From Physcomitrium patens (taxonomy: Eukaryota > Streptophyta > Bryopsida > Funariales > Funariaceae), in contig NC_037256.1 in NCBI RefSeq assembly GCF_000002425.4, forward strand, positions 9,444,190 to 9,508,189: a stretch of DNA of 64,000 nucleotides. The letters run 5' to 3'. Made by a program: the position numbers and the translations under genes. Below are positions 38,629-50,015 of the stretch, piece after piece. A model generated the notes under the pieces. It saw only the letters and a program-made list of their open reading frames with translations, did no database searches and had not been told where the DNA came from. Each line of letters starts with the position of its first letter. The stretch's first letter is position 1.

Positions 38629-39507
38629 ATGTCACAATTTGGTGCTTGCATATAAAAGTTGTCCAATACCAATAGATATGATTGATAATCAATCTTTTAC
38701 ATTTGGAGATATTGTAGAAAAAACCAATCTACAAAAGATAATACTAAAATAATTAAGTATCAAAGATTGTTTTCAATATCTTCAGTTTTTTTGAAATCAA
38801 GTAGTATTTGGCCTTTTTTAGTTCAAATTATATAATTTCAAGATTGATTGGAGATTTAAAAAAATTTCATCAAGATAAAATTCTTAAATGAACAAGTCAT
38901 TTTAACTTTTATTTGTAGAAGCCAAAGATATTATGCAAGCTATTAATGATAATATAATATTTTTTAATTCAATACTAATAGATACATCAATAGTATTAAT
39001 TTTCTAAGATATATATTTTTTAAATATTAATTTTTTAAGAACATATTTAAGAAAAAAATAAATACATTATCAAAGTATTAACTTATAATTATGCAATTGA
39101 GTTATAAGAAGGAGCTCAACTTTCATATGGATCAATTTATAATTTATTATAAATAAAATTAATAATTTTTTAAGAATATATTAATAAAAATATGGCTATA
39201 GGCTTCATTTAATACTCAAAATTTCTAATTTAGACACCAATCATAATTTTAAAGAAAAAAGATGATTCTTTTTTAATGTATCTTAACTATTGTGGTACTA
39301 ATAAGATTACAAGAAAGAATAGATATCTCTTGTTGTTAATATTAAGATTGTTGGAGCAAGTTGAAAAAGCTCATACCTTTATCAAGATTAATTTTTGAAG
39401 AATTTAAAACCTTCTTTACATTAAAGAAAGAAACAAGTAAAAAACCACCTTTTGAATAAAGTATGGCTATTTTGAATATAATCTTATGCTATTTGGCATC
39501 ACCAATT
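38629..39507 (+). pseudogene. pol: Protease and RT N-terminal remnant, element E
   Basis: Readable pieces: NYAIEL-EGAQLSYGSIYNL, EYINKNMAIGFI, ILKKKDDSFLMYLNYCGTNKITRKNRY, LLILRLLEQVEKAHTFIKI, YGYFEYNLMLFGITN. These follow the RT fingers and palm of element A (residues about 215-357). Stops are frequent. The frame ends at the inserted 0.5-kb sequence. Confidence 0.72.
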
Positions 39508-40016
39508 CTTATTAAAATAAGACCGGTCTATCCAAAGTGTCCAAGATCCTTCTAATTCATAGCAACATAAAACTTCATTACAAGGTAGGACAAACTGGAT
39601 GAGAATAATAATGAATAGAATTAAACAGAATGGGATATAAAAAAAAAAAACTAAGCAATCAAAATTAAGACAAAACAAAATAAAACAAGAAGATACAAAA
39701 TCCAATTGTATTAAGAAAAAAAGGATCTGAAGACATACTTGACCAAATGTCCCAAAACGCCTTGGCGAGTCCTAATTATACTTTATTCTATCACCTTAGA
39801 CTTTTTAGATACTTAGTAGTCGACCTCACTTAGATAACTGTCTTAAATTTTTCCTAAAAGATTATATGGTGCGCTCCACCTAAATAATCACACTAAATTT
39901 ATTTTAGAATGTTCCATAGTAGATCCTACTTAGTCCACTAATCTAATCCCAATTCTAAAAACTTCTATGATTCTAATTATCTACTCCTAGACAAATATCT
40001 TATCTATATCCTGTTA
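39508..40016. repeat. 509-bp insertion with CAATT flanks
   Basis: Interrupts the RT of element E between the ITN and APAAF positions. CAATT occurs on both sides (39503-39507 and 40017-40021), a 5-bp target duplication. It is less AT-rich than its host. Its reversed right edge TAACAGGATATAG resembles an LTR start, so it may be a solo LTR or a short non-autonomous element. No coding capacity is evident; the 68-codon minus frame at its left edge has no motif. Confidence 0.5.
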
Positions 40017-40021
40017 CAATT

Positions 40022-42340
40022 GTGCCATTTTTTAGAATCTAATGAATAGTATATTTAGAGACTATTTAGATGACTTTGTAATCATCTATTTGGATATTTT
40101 AATAGATTTAAATAATAATAATAAAGAATATAAACAACATAAAAGACTTATTTGGCACAAGCTTTAAAAAAAAGAGCTTATGCCAAATTATATATATATA
40201 CATACTTTCAATAGAATTTTTAAGATATATTATTTTACGTGAATGAATTTTTATGAATAAAAAATAATACAAACTATTTTATAATAAAAAATACCAAAAT
40301 CAATATAAGATGTCAAATGCTTTCTTGGTTTTACAAACTTCTATAAAATATTTTTTAAAGATTATTCTAAGATTGCTTCACTACTAATACAACTCAATAG
40401 AAAGAAGAAAAAAAATATTTAAGATAGGAAGGCCGAAAATGCTTTGTAAATATTAAAATAATTATTTATATCTATTTTAATATTAATTCATATAGATTTA
40501 TTAAAATTACTTTATTTAGAAATAAATACATATAACTTTGCTATGAACTTAATACTATCTCAATAAAAAGAAGATAGAAAACAACATCCTATTGCCATTT
40601 GATCATGTTGGTTCTTTGCAAAGAAAATCAATTACAAAATCTTTAATAAAAAACTTTTTGTCATTGTTGATGCACTTGAAGAATTACAACACTTTTTTAA
40701 AGAAGCTCAAGGCACAATCATAATTTATATAAATCATAAGAATCTTAAATATTTTATGAATGCATAAGTTTTGGATTATTGACAAGAACTTTGAAATATG
40801 TTATTTTCTTGTTTTAATTTTGTAATTACTTATAGATATAAAATCTTCTAAAAATAACCAAAAAAATTATATATCATTTCAAAAGTAAGTAATAATATTT
40901 TAATTCAACAAAATCCAATAAAATTAAAACTGTTCAATTTTTAATTAAAAGCATTAATCTTACCTTTATTTAGAGATATAAAATATAATAAAGAAATTCA
41001 AGAAACTATCAAAAAAAAAAAAAATTTTAAGGATTTAAATTTATAGAAGATTTATTTTATTACAATAGACTTTTATATATTCCTCTTAGATTCATATGCC
41101 TAAAGATCTTTCAATTACATCATGATTTTTCAACTATTAGATATTTTGGCTTCAACAAAACCATCGAAGTAATATTTAAAGATTATTGATGGCTCTAAAT
41201 GTAAAAATTTGTAAAAGAATTTATAAAAATATGTGCTACTTTTGTAAGAGAAAAGGTACTAAGATATCAATAATATAGACTTCTTTATCCACTTTCTATA
41301 TTTAAAAGCTTGTGGTTTTTTATATCTATGGATTATATTACAAATCTTTTAAACTCAAATTTAAAAGACTCTATTCTTGTATTGGTTAATTGATTCACAA
41401 ACATAATACATATAATTCTATGTAATAAAACAATAACTAGAAAAGAAACTAGTAAATCTTTTTTTGATAATATTTATTGAATGTATGGACTTTCTAAGGA
41501 TATTCTATTGGATTCAAGTATAAAGTTTATCACTAAATTTTGAAAGAGTTTATTTCAAATATTAAAAGTTTAAAATAAATTTTTTTCATCTACAAATTGA
41601 TAATTAATCAAAAAAAATTAACCAAATTTTAGAGTAATAATTCTATTGTAATATAAAGAATTATATAGAATTAGTGCTTTTTGTAAAGTTTAATTATAAT
41701 AATACTATGCATATAATAACCAAGTAAACACCATTCTTTATAAACTATGGAAGATATTTTTAAGTTAATTTGTTTTAAATAAAGATTTTTGGAAGCCCTA
41801 TAGCTAAAGAACTAACTACTCACCTTGCAAAACATTTGTAAAAAATTGATATTTAAACTAAAAAAACCTCAAGCTTAATACAAAGATTATGAAAATTTTC
41901 ATTGAAGAACTCAATTAGCTTCAAAATTGGAGCTTAATTGTGGTTTAAAAAAAATCAAATCAAATCAAATAAAGCTACTATCAAAGAAATTAGACTTTTA
42001 ATTTTTGGGACCATTTGAAATCATACAATAAATTAACTTTGTTAGTTATTGTCTCAAAATTCTAGCAACTATGAAAATCCATCCAATCTTTCATATTTCG
42101 TTTTTAAAAACCTACAACCATTTAGAAATTCTAAAAAAAAACTTCTACATCTACCTCTAATTGAAATTGATTATCAAGATGAACATGAAGTTGAAGGAGT
42201 TTTTAATTTATAAATGAAGAAATGATCAAATAGAATATCTTATACATTGAAAGGATTACAACATTAACAAACAAGTATAGGAACTTTCATCAAATGTTAT
42301 CAATATACCTATGAAGATATCAAATTTTTATTATTGTTAT
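40022..42340 (+). pseudogene. pol: RT C-terminal, RNase H, integrase, chromodomain remnant, element E
   Basis: After the insertion RT continues, then MLSNAFLVLQTSIKYF (frame broken), RNase H (LEINTYNFAMNLILSQ, KKINYKIFNKKLFVIVDALEELQHFFKEAQGTIIIYINHKNLKYF, where the catalytic Asp of YTDHKN is Asn) and integrase (FQLHHDFSTIRYFGFNKTIEV; SMDYITNLLNSN). A tail near 42180-42300 resembles EHEVEGVFNL...YNINKQVWELSSN, the chromodomain. Multiple stops and shifts. Confidence 0.7.
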
Positions 42341-42566
42341 TTTTACAAATCCAAGATAAGTCATCCATGGTCATGATATCATGTATAGAATATCACAAAA
42401 ATCATCTTCAAGAAGAAGATCCATCATCAAATTTGATGTAAGAAGAGGAAATTCAATCAAGAATACTATTAGTATACTATAGTCTATTTTTTTGATCATT
42501 TAGTTTTAAAATTTTACTTTGTGATTGTTTTATTATAAGTTTAATATGTCAAATTAGAGAATTTTT

Positions 42567-42982
42567 ATGAAGCCTAAAAATCCAAAGTTTAAGTTTTCAT
42601 TAAAAGATCAATCACATCAACTATGTTTGCAATCACCATCAAATAGGTTTTTTTGATACAAAGCTACATCTAAATATATGAACCATCTAAATATTAGATA
42701 CATCCTTATTATAAAAAAATCTTGTATAAAAACCTTTAAGAAGATGCTCAAGCATTAGTTGTAGTATTGTAAGTTAGAAATGTTGAACCAAGAAATCAAG
42801 ATACTATTTTTGAAAGAATTTTTGAAGGTCTTAATTCAAACTAAGTCATTTAGTTATATTCTTTGATTCCAAGAAGTATTGGCTACAAACATCGGTTAGA
42901 AAGACCTATTCAACCATTGAATAAAATAACAACATTAATAACATGAGCTCTTCAATTAATGATAGAATTTTTGCAAATATAA
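42567..42982 (+). pseudogene. Third ORF (ORF3) remnant, element E
   Basis: The second half matches ORF3 of family A: FEGLNSN-VI, then SIGYKHRLERPIQPL in place of GMGHYRWLKGPINHL, and LMIEFLQI with a stop at 42980-42982 in the place of RIIDFFNI. The proposed start is a guess from the expected length; the first half is poorly alignable and the frame is probably shifted. Confidence 0.45.
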
Positions 42983-43035
42983 AAACAAAATAATATCAAT
43001 GCTCTTTATAAAATTATTACTAATAATAGAAATGA

Positions 43036-43570
43036 TGTCACAAATATACAATGAAGATTCTAAAACCTTTAAAAAATCTTCTACATCATAATAGATCTTT
43101 TTGGAATATTTTAAAAACTTAATAGAAATATATGATAAGTAGCTTAGAAACTAAGCATTATTAGGTGACATCCTATTAAACTTCTAGAATAGCATAAAAA
43201 ATAGTATATGTGATTTAACTTAGATTGCAAGTCTTTTTAGGAAGCTTCTTAGGAGGCTTCTTAAAACTTGGCCGATAAGTCATCTACTAGCTTGTATAGC
43301 AAGTCATGAGAGGCTTAGATTCTAAGCCTTAGGTCTTATAAGTAGTACAAATAGAAACAAGCTTAAGGCCCTCCTCAATCTTGTCAATTCAACTCTTAAA
43401 TTTGTTCTTCCTATTACCTTTAGGTCTTCTTATTTTTGATATTAATCATTGATTATTGTCTATTTAATCATTTATTATTTTTTTAAATATATTACAATTT
43501 TTAGTACTTAAAACTATTCTTTTTTTATTGAAGTTTTAGATGTATTCCTAATATCTTGCTAATAATATCA
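43036..43570 (+). repeat. 3' LTR of element E (right end uncertain)
   Basis: TGTCACAAATATACAATG follows a decayed purine run. It contains a start-site-like segment AAGGCCCTCCTCAATCTTGTCAATTC near 43361-43390, like AGTGAGGCCCTCCTCACTCTTGTCAATTC of copy 1. The 3' boundary was not located. Confidence 0.5.
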
Positions 43571-43850
43571 AAAAATAGTACTTTTTTAAAGCCAAATTCT
43601 ACCTTGATCTACTCAGCAAGGGTTTTTTGAAAACTTAATGAATTTGCATTCTTCTACTTGCAAATTTGCAATTGCTATGCATTAATAAAGTAAGGCATCA
43701 GCTGTGTATGTCTTTCAAATTTTTAAAGTTTGTGTAGAATAAGGTGAGAAAATTAATAACTTTGTCATTTAACTAAGTTATAACCTCTTATTAGTTCTTT
43801 CATAGGATACAAATTAACTCTAGAATTTGATACATACACATAAACACAAA

Positions 43851-43899
<49 letters not shown>
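43571..43899. repeat. AT-rich flank ending in a TA microsatellite
   Basis: Unassigned AT-rich DNA; the last 45 bases are an uninterrupted TA repeat (about 43855-43890) then CACACATAT. Element B's LTR begins directly after CATAT, likely one half of its target duplication. Confidence 0.6.
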
Positions 43900-44460
43900 T
43901 GTCAAGGACAAGAACTCGATGAAAAAACAATCCAGTCAAGTGAGCCTTTACTCAAAGAAAGGTAAAAAAATATAAATAAATAAGTATGTATATTGAAAGA
44001 GAAACTAGAATAGCTATTGCCAAAAGACAAGAAAACTAGAGACCCTTGAAGCAAGACTAGAAGCAAGAAAAGAGTTGACAAGAGTGAAGAAGGCTTCACT
44101 CTTGTCTATATATATACTATCTAACTAGGGGTTACGTGGCGATGTTCTATACGACCTCCAATATGTGTTGACTTTGTAGGACATATATCTTGACTTACAA
44201 GGCAAGTTTTTCTACGTGTGGGCCACATAGTTAGCTTGATCTTCAAGCTAACAATATGTGTGGCACATGGCCAACTTGTTGACCACGTTTCTAATCCAAA
44301 AAGTCAATTAAAGACATCTATGAAGTCAAAGCAGCATCTATGAAGCTTCTAAGAAGCTTTCATATTAAATACTATAGAATTAACTTATTTTTACCTACTT
44401 TTATTTACTTCTACTTATTTGTATATGTAATAACTAGCTTACATGAGTATGTCCATGACA
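43900..44460 (-). repeat. 3' LTR of element B
   Basis: 561 bp. Minus strand reads TGTCATGGACATA to CCTTGACA, preserving TG...CA ends. Predicted start complement TTGACAAGAGT at 44075-44085, within the palindrome CAAGAGTGAAG-AAGG-CTTCACTCTTG (a perfect 11-bp stem). Confidence 0.92.
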
Positions 44461-44475
44461 TTACCCCTCCTTCTA
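44461..44475 (-). promoter_or_regulatory. Polypurine tract, element B
   Basis: Minus strand AGAAGGAGGGGTAA directly before the 3' LTR. Confidence 0.75.
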
Positions 44476-44501
44476 AGGACGAGTTCCACGAGAAGCGGTC
44501 A

Positions 44502-44924
44502 TCATATATTGAAGAAATCTATAATACGATGAATTGTATTTGCCACATACTCTGATCTTTGTTCTCTTCGAAGATGATTGATAGGGCCTTTCAACCATCG
44601 GTAGTGTCCCATACCAGGGCGGAAAGACCACCCAGTTATTTGATTATTGTTGAGGCCTTCATAACTTCCTTCGAATAGAACATTTGGAACACCATCAGGA
44701 ATTGTTCCTACCTCTAGCAAAATCATCAAACATTGGAAGTCCCTTCTCAAATCGTGATACCAAATGCGTTGTATCTCGCCATCTATTTAAGGAAGAACAT
44801 GTCATTCTTGAAGATCTTCATCTCGATTGCGTCGTCTTAAAGGTTGTGACAATCATAATGTCTCGTTCGGCAGGTCAGCAAATGAAGGCTCTTGAGTCGA
44901 ATCCACTCGTTGTTGGTTTTCCAT
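44502..44924 (-). pseudogene. Third ORF (ORF3), element B
   Basis: Best-preserved ORF3: 141 codons including the stop, one frame, three internal stops (one at an Arg position by comparison with A, two at likely Gln codons). The last 82 codons (44750-44502) are open. It begins MENQQRVDSTQEPSFADLP, then LSQPLRRRNRDED (basic), a middle block RIWYHDLRRDFQCL, and a C-terminal block GMGHYRWLKGPINHLRREQ followed by EYVANTI. No signal peptide or membrane span. Not an envelope-like protein by inspection. It sits between the chromodomain end and the polypurine tract. Function unknown; a nucleic-acid-binding or host-interaction role is only a guess from its basic segments. Confidence 0.8.
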
Positions 44925-45018
44925 CTCCTCAACATCACAACTACAAAAAAACTACGAACAAGGATTGAAAGTAGAATGTTATCTTACCTAGATGTTGTTT
45001 CTTTTATAAAGAAGGTTT

Positions 45019-46291
45019 TTATCTTGATTTTGATGGATGTCGTCGATGAAAAGCCTCCACCGCCTTTGCTCCATTTGTAAGATGCTTTATTGGCTCCCAT
45101 GTGCATTCACTTATACCATATCCATGCCAATGGACAAGATATTCCAATTTATTTCGGCGCCGCCTTAAATCTAAGACTTCTTCTACTTCAAACTCTTCAT
45201 TATTGTCCACTTCTATAGGAGGAGGTGGAGCTTGTCGTCTTCTTGGTATGTCCACTATCTTGTATGGTTCAAGAAGAGACACGTAGAATATTGGATGGAT
45301 TTTCATTGACTCCAGTAGATGTAAACGATATACAACTGGATTGATTTGTGCAGAAATAAAAAATGGTCCCACCCTTCGATAGTCCAACTTGTCACAAGGA
45401 CCAGTGGTCTTGATATTACGATGAAGTAGCCATACCTTATCATCCAAGTAGAATGGTGGTTGTTCCTTTCGATAGACATCTACATTGACCTTTTGTTGTT
45501 CTTCAGCCTCTTTTAACTGCGCCTTCATCGTTGTATGTAGCTCTGACAAATGAATTGCCAAATCTTTCCTAGCAAGATTATCAACTTTTGAAAAGTCAAA
45601 AGTATCAAGTCATGGGTGATAACCATAATTAATAAAGAAAGGTATTTATTTTGTAGAAGAATGTACCGTATTATTATAAGCAAATTCTGCCAATGGCAAA
45701 AGAGTTGTCTAATTATCTTGTTGGTAGTTAATGATACATCTTAAATATTGCTCCAAAACTTGATTAACACGCTCCATTTGTCCATCAATTTGATGATGGA
45801 ATGCCGAAGATAGTTTTATATCCACTTTTAGAATCTTGAAAAGTGTCCGCCAAAATCTTGATACAAATTGAGTTCCTTTATCTGATATAATATCCTTAGA
45901 TAATCCATGATAGCGATAGATATTGTCAAGAAAAAGCTTAGTTGTTTCTTCACCTGTGATAGATTTTGTACATGGTAAAAAATGTGCCATCTTAGTAAAA
46001 CGATCTACTATCACGAATATAGAATCATAAAAATCTGAAATTGGAAGATCCGTGATGAAGTCCACATAAACAGAAGACCATGGTTGTTCTCGAATGTGTA
46101 ATGGCTGAAGAAGTCTAAAAGGTCGATGACGAGGAGTTTTTGATTTTGAACAAACATCACATGATTGTACAAAATCTTTAACTGCCTTCCACAATTGAGG
46201 CCACCAAAAATCCCTAGATATCAGCTCCAAAGTCTTATTATATCTAAAATATCTTATTGCTGGGAAGTCATGACGAGCTTGAAGAACACGT
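45019..46291 (-). pseudogene. pol: pol 3' part (integrase, chromodomain), element B
   Basis: Continues pol after the element C insertion. Frame 46230-45709 holds integrase (LISRDFWWPQLWKAVKDFVQSCDVC, YVDFITDLP, IISDKGTQFVSRFWRTLFKI, DGQMERVNQVLEQYLRC). Frame 45561-45019 holds the C-terminal region ([26 protein letters not shown]) and a well-kept chromodomain (FEVEEVLDLRRRRNKLEYLVHW, GYGISECTWEPIKHL). One stop region lies between the two frames, near 45575-45710. Confidence 0.9.
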
Positions 46292-47571
46292 TGTCGTGTT
46301 GTAACACGATTATACCGTGAAAATATAAAGAAAGGGGACTTTTATTAATGTTCAGTTACCTCGAATATTAGGAGCAACGACCAACTCCAGTGCAAATACT
46401 GAATGGCCAGGTTCAGTCACCCCGTTACAGTCAGCCAGGGCATACTGAAATGCTCCGGTCGATTCGAATAACGGGAGTCAGCAGAAAGGGAAGGGACCAA
46501 TTCAACGACTGATGAGCCTGGTTCGAAGAGCCAATTGGATCCAATTTCAAGACATCCAATCCAGGTCCTCATATCCAATATGAGACCTGAATTGGTCGGG
46601 CAACCTGATGTAGTCTAATTATGGAAAAATCCAAGTCTTACTACGGGCCTCAACCAATCTGACGTGAAGGACCAATTTGATCCAATTATGGGAACACCCG
46701 GGTCTTACTACTGGACTCTTACTACTGGACTCTTACCCAATATGAGACCTGAATTGGTCGGGCGACTCAATGTGGTCCCGATTACGAGGCTTCGATTCCG
46801 TTTCAAGCTGTTCCGTCCTTTGTGTCGTTCCGAAAACGTCCTTTCGGTAAAAGGATTTCTTAAAGGTAAAAATGGAGGAGAAAGCTCTAACGACGAGAGC
46901 CAGTTTCAGATCTAAGCTCTGACGGCGGGAGCCAATTTTGGATCCAAGATAGAAGATTGAAGAAATTCAGAATTAAGGTTAAGAAATGAGAGGGGGAGAG
47001 GAAGTTTTAGAAGGGATTTTTTAGAAGGGTCGGAGAGCTAGCTTCATACTTCGGGCGGGGAGAAAAGACAGAGAATTGGGTTTTTTTTCTTCATAGGGTT
47101 TTGAGAAGACTGAGGCAATCGTTGCTAAAGTCAGTGTTGTAATGGTGAATCGGGATTTTTAATGAAGTGGGTTTGATTACTCTTGATTGTTTTATGAAAT
47201 CGAGTTACGTCTGTGATTGAAGAATTAAAAGGGTGTCTATAGGATTGAGTATGTGGAGTGAACGAAATTTATTGGTTAATCTAACAAAATAGTCAGTGGA
47301 TACAAGATCGTGAGTATAAAGCGGTATCGGAGATTAGTAGATTGGGTTGTTCGGGGTTCTCTGTAACGTCTGGAGACCTACCGGCTGGGGCAAAAAAGAC
47401 TTCGGCGAGCAGTTGAAGGGCATCCGTATAGATTTACGGTATATTCTTGTATTTGTTTACATTCCAACAGTCAAAAATCGATAAACTACTTGAATATTAA
47501 CGAATCTCCATACTACCTTCTACAACCAAACGCTTGGCGCATTCTCGAGCAAGAAAGCACATAATACGACA
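46292..47571 (+). repeat. 5' LTR of element C
   Basis: TGTCGTGTTGTAACACG to ATAATACGACA. It has an internal duplication: a TCCAATATGAGACCTGAATTGGTCGGGC-like segment occurs near 46573 and again near 46737. A 14-bp tandem copy (CTCTTACTACTGGA) near 46716-46735 is absent from the 3' LTR and largely explains the length difference. Confidence 0.93.
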
Positions 47572-47575
47572 AAAG

Positions 47576-47592
47576 TGGTGAACCCGACGTGA
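47576..47592 (+). promoter_or_regulatory. Candidate tRNA-type primer site, element C
   Basis: TGGTGAACCCGACGTG starts within about 6 nt of the LTR end and begins with TGG, as expected for pairing to a tRNA 3' CCA. Unlike families A and F, no complement is seen in its own LTR. The tRNA was not identified. Confidence 0.5.
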
Positions 47593-47642
47593 AAGCTTGA
47601 GGTGGAAGGTATTGGATTTTGTTTGATTTTATTTTTATTTTT

Positions 47643-50015
47643 ATGGAAAACGAAAATAAAAATTTTGAAGGATTTTTGGGAGGAGTTTTTGGTGGGGGTT
47701 CTTCTCAAGGACAAGGTATGCACATAGATCCGTCTATCGCTAGTATGTTTCAAGCCTTCTCATTATCAATGTAGCAACAGCAAAGCAATGATCGAAAGGA
47801 AGCTTTGGCAACCAAAGCATTGCAAGCAGTGGTCAATAAAATTGATCAATTTGATGGGAGGAATATTTCAAGGTATTTAAGATGTTAAGTTCGTGAAATG
47901 GAATTAAATCGGATTTCTGAGAAGAAAATGGTTGAATTATTTGGAGTTGCCATGATACCAGAGATAAGAGACGATATTACATTGATTACGGATCGTTATG
48001 GGAATTCATGGGAGGGTTTTTCACATGCATTGAAAGACGAATATTTCTTGGAAGATGCTGATCCTATTACTAAGAAGCTGTTTTTGGAATGGATTGAACG
48101 GCCCAATAAGAATTTATAAGCAACAGAGCTACTAAGGGAATTTGAGAGGCAGTACTCTCAATTATCGAAGGTAGAAAAATTGACATTGGAGCCGAACAAA
48201 GTTAATCTATTTCTTCAAGCTGTTGATGGAGAATTACAAGGGAAATTAGAACTCCTTCTTGAAGATAAAGAAGAAGATGAAGGATTGACAACAAAGTAGA
48301 AGAACGTTGAAGATGCGATGGGGTTGCTTACAAAAAGAGAAAGGAGGAAGGATAGGAGTAATATTCCAAAAATAGTACAAGCACCCAAAGCTCCAGTACG
48401 TACAACACCACAAACAATACCTACAGTTCAACCTTCGACATCCTTATCAAAGAAAGCAGATATGGGGATGGAAGAAATTATACGAGGAATGCGAGATCTT
48501 CAAATCAAATTGGCAAGACTTAAAGAGAATACTTCTACAAACAATTTGAAGAATGTTTCAAAACAAGGATATGTACAAAGATGCATTTGGTGTGATGACG
48601 CTTCACACACTAGAAAAGATTGCAATGAATTTAATAATATGATACAGCAAGGAATTATTTGCTGGAAAGATGGGAAGATAGCATTAAAAGATAGGGAGGA
48701 TCTTCTTCAAACCAATTTTGGCAAGGGAGGAATGAGAGCATTGGTTCAAGATTACCTAAAAGAGCATGAAACAACAGCACGAGAAAGTGCAAGTTATAGT
48801 ACTAGAGTAGATGATGACCTTGGTGGAAGTACAGAAACTAGTGAGTTTTGGGCTTCTGCCGTTTCTACAATGGAAGAAGGGAAATTACCTCGAGAAGCGT
48901 TATTGAGGACTGCAGCTACAATACGAGGTAGAACAGGTTGGGGGGATCCGATTGAGTCTCTTTCAGTTCATGCATATATTGCTAAGAGCCAACATGAAGC
49001 TTTGATGGAAGAAAAGAGACGAGGAAATTTTGATGATACGAGAGAAGGAAATTCTTCTAAGAGGCAAACTCGAGGAGACAAGGCTCGAGAGGCAGCTTCA
49101 CAAGAATTGCATGTAAAGGATACCTCAGCATCATTGGAAGAAAAAACAAAGGAGAAAAAAGATAAGGGCAAATCAATTACTTATAAGCTACTTTCTGACA
49201 TTGAAGCGGCAACAAATTTGAAAGGGGTGTTGGAAGAACGTATATTAAATGCTAAGGTGGAATTCACATTGAAAGAAGTCTTGGGAATTACAAAGAAGGA
49301 GTTTCATGATGTTATCATTGACAACATTAAGCAAAAGAGGCAATTAATGGGTGAAACTAGAATGAGTCATGCTATTGATGCAAGAATATATAAAGATGAA
49401 GAAGAGGTTGATATTGGTTACAAGCAACCAACAAATGGAAAGAATGGGTATAATCAATGAGTACGTTTTGAAGATTATAGTGATAAAGAAATGGAAGCTT
49501 TGAGTCATTATACTCGAAAGCATTGAGCAAGGGCAACTACTGAGGTATTGGTGAAAGTAGGAGATATAGAAGAACCAATTGTTGCTTTAGTCGACCATGG
49601 TTCTGAAATAAATCTCATGTCTAAAGATCTTTATAAGAAGCAAAAATGGCCAATTGATATGGAACATGGATGGACAATTTGAGCAGCTAATAACACACGA
49701 GGCAAATTATATGGAGCTTGTCCAGATGTCAAAATTCGGATTGGGGATGTTACGACGGAGTAACATTTCTTTGTTCAAGATCCAACGTCTTATCCGTTGA
49801 TTTTAGGACAACCTTATATTATGGCAACACGGATGGAAACAAAAGTACTTGACGATGGTTCTGCTTATGCAAGGGTACGTAGCAAAGATGGGAGGAAAGC
49901 TGTACAATTTCTAACAGCACCTCCTAACCATGAACGGAATCGAGATAGGTTGAGGGAGAAACCATTGCCAAAGATTGTTGAAGGATTTAAGGATTTTGGA
50001 GAGGTACCACTGTAA
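47643..50015 (+). pseudogene. gag-pro: gag-protease, element C
   Basis: One frame from ATG 47643 to TAA 50013-50015, broken by stops at 47772, 47886, 48117, 48297, 49458 and others, mostly at likely CAG, CAA or CGA codons. The 380-codon open stretch 48318-49460 is largely charged and low complexity, with a knuckle-like CIWCDDASHTRKDC (CX2CX4HX4C) at residues about 90-103. Protease follows: EEPIVALVDHGSEINLMSKDLYKK and LILGQPYIM. Unlike families A and F, protease is in the gag frame. The N-terminus (FEGFLGGVFGGGSSQGQG) is Gly-rich. Confidence 0.85.

Larger units (their letters stand above)
38629..43570 (+). mobile_element. Element E: highly decayed chromovirus
   Basis: Starts in protease and continues through RT, RNase H, integrase, a chromodomain-like tail, a third-ORF remnant and a 3' LTR. 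Its protease region resembles element F (LVLAYKSCPI, FTFGDI, IDWRFKK). It is the most AT-rich copy in the window and almost every functional codon is affected. The 5' part is absent, cut by the D-family LTR run. Confidence 0.7.

Noticed and set aside
30000-42000. CRISPR-like array from the repeated TAGGATTTGATT units
   Set aside because: Units are degenerate, unequally spaced and confined to LTR sequence; there are no spacer-repeat patterns or cas genes.
44502-44924. ORF3 as an envelope-like gene
   Set aside because: Too short, no signal peptide and no membrane-spanning segment in any copy.
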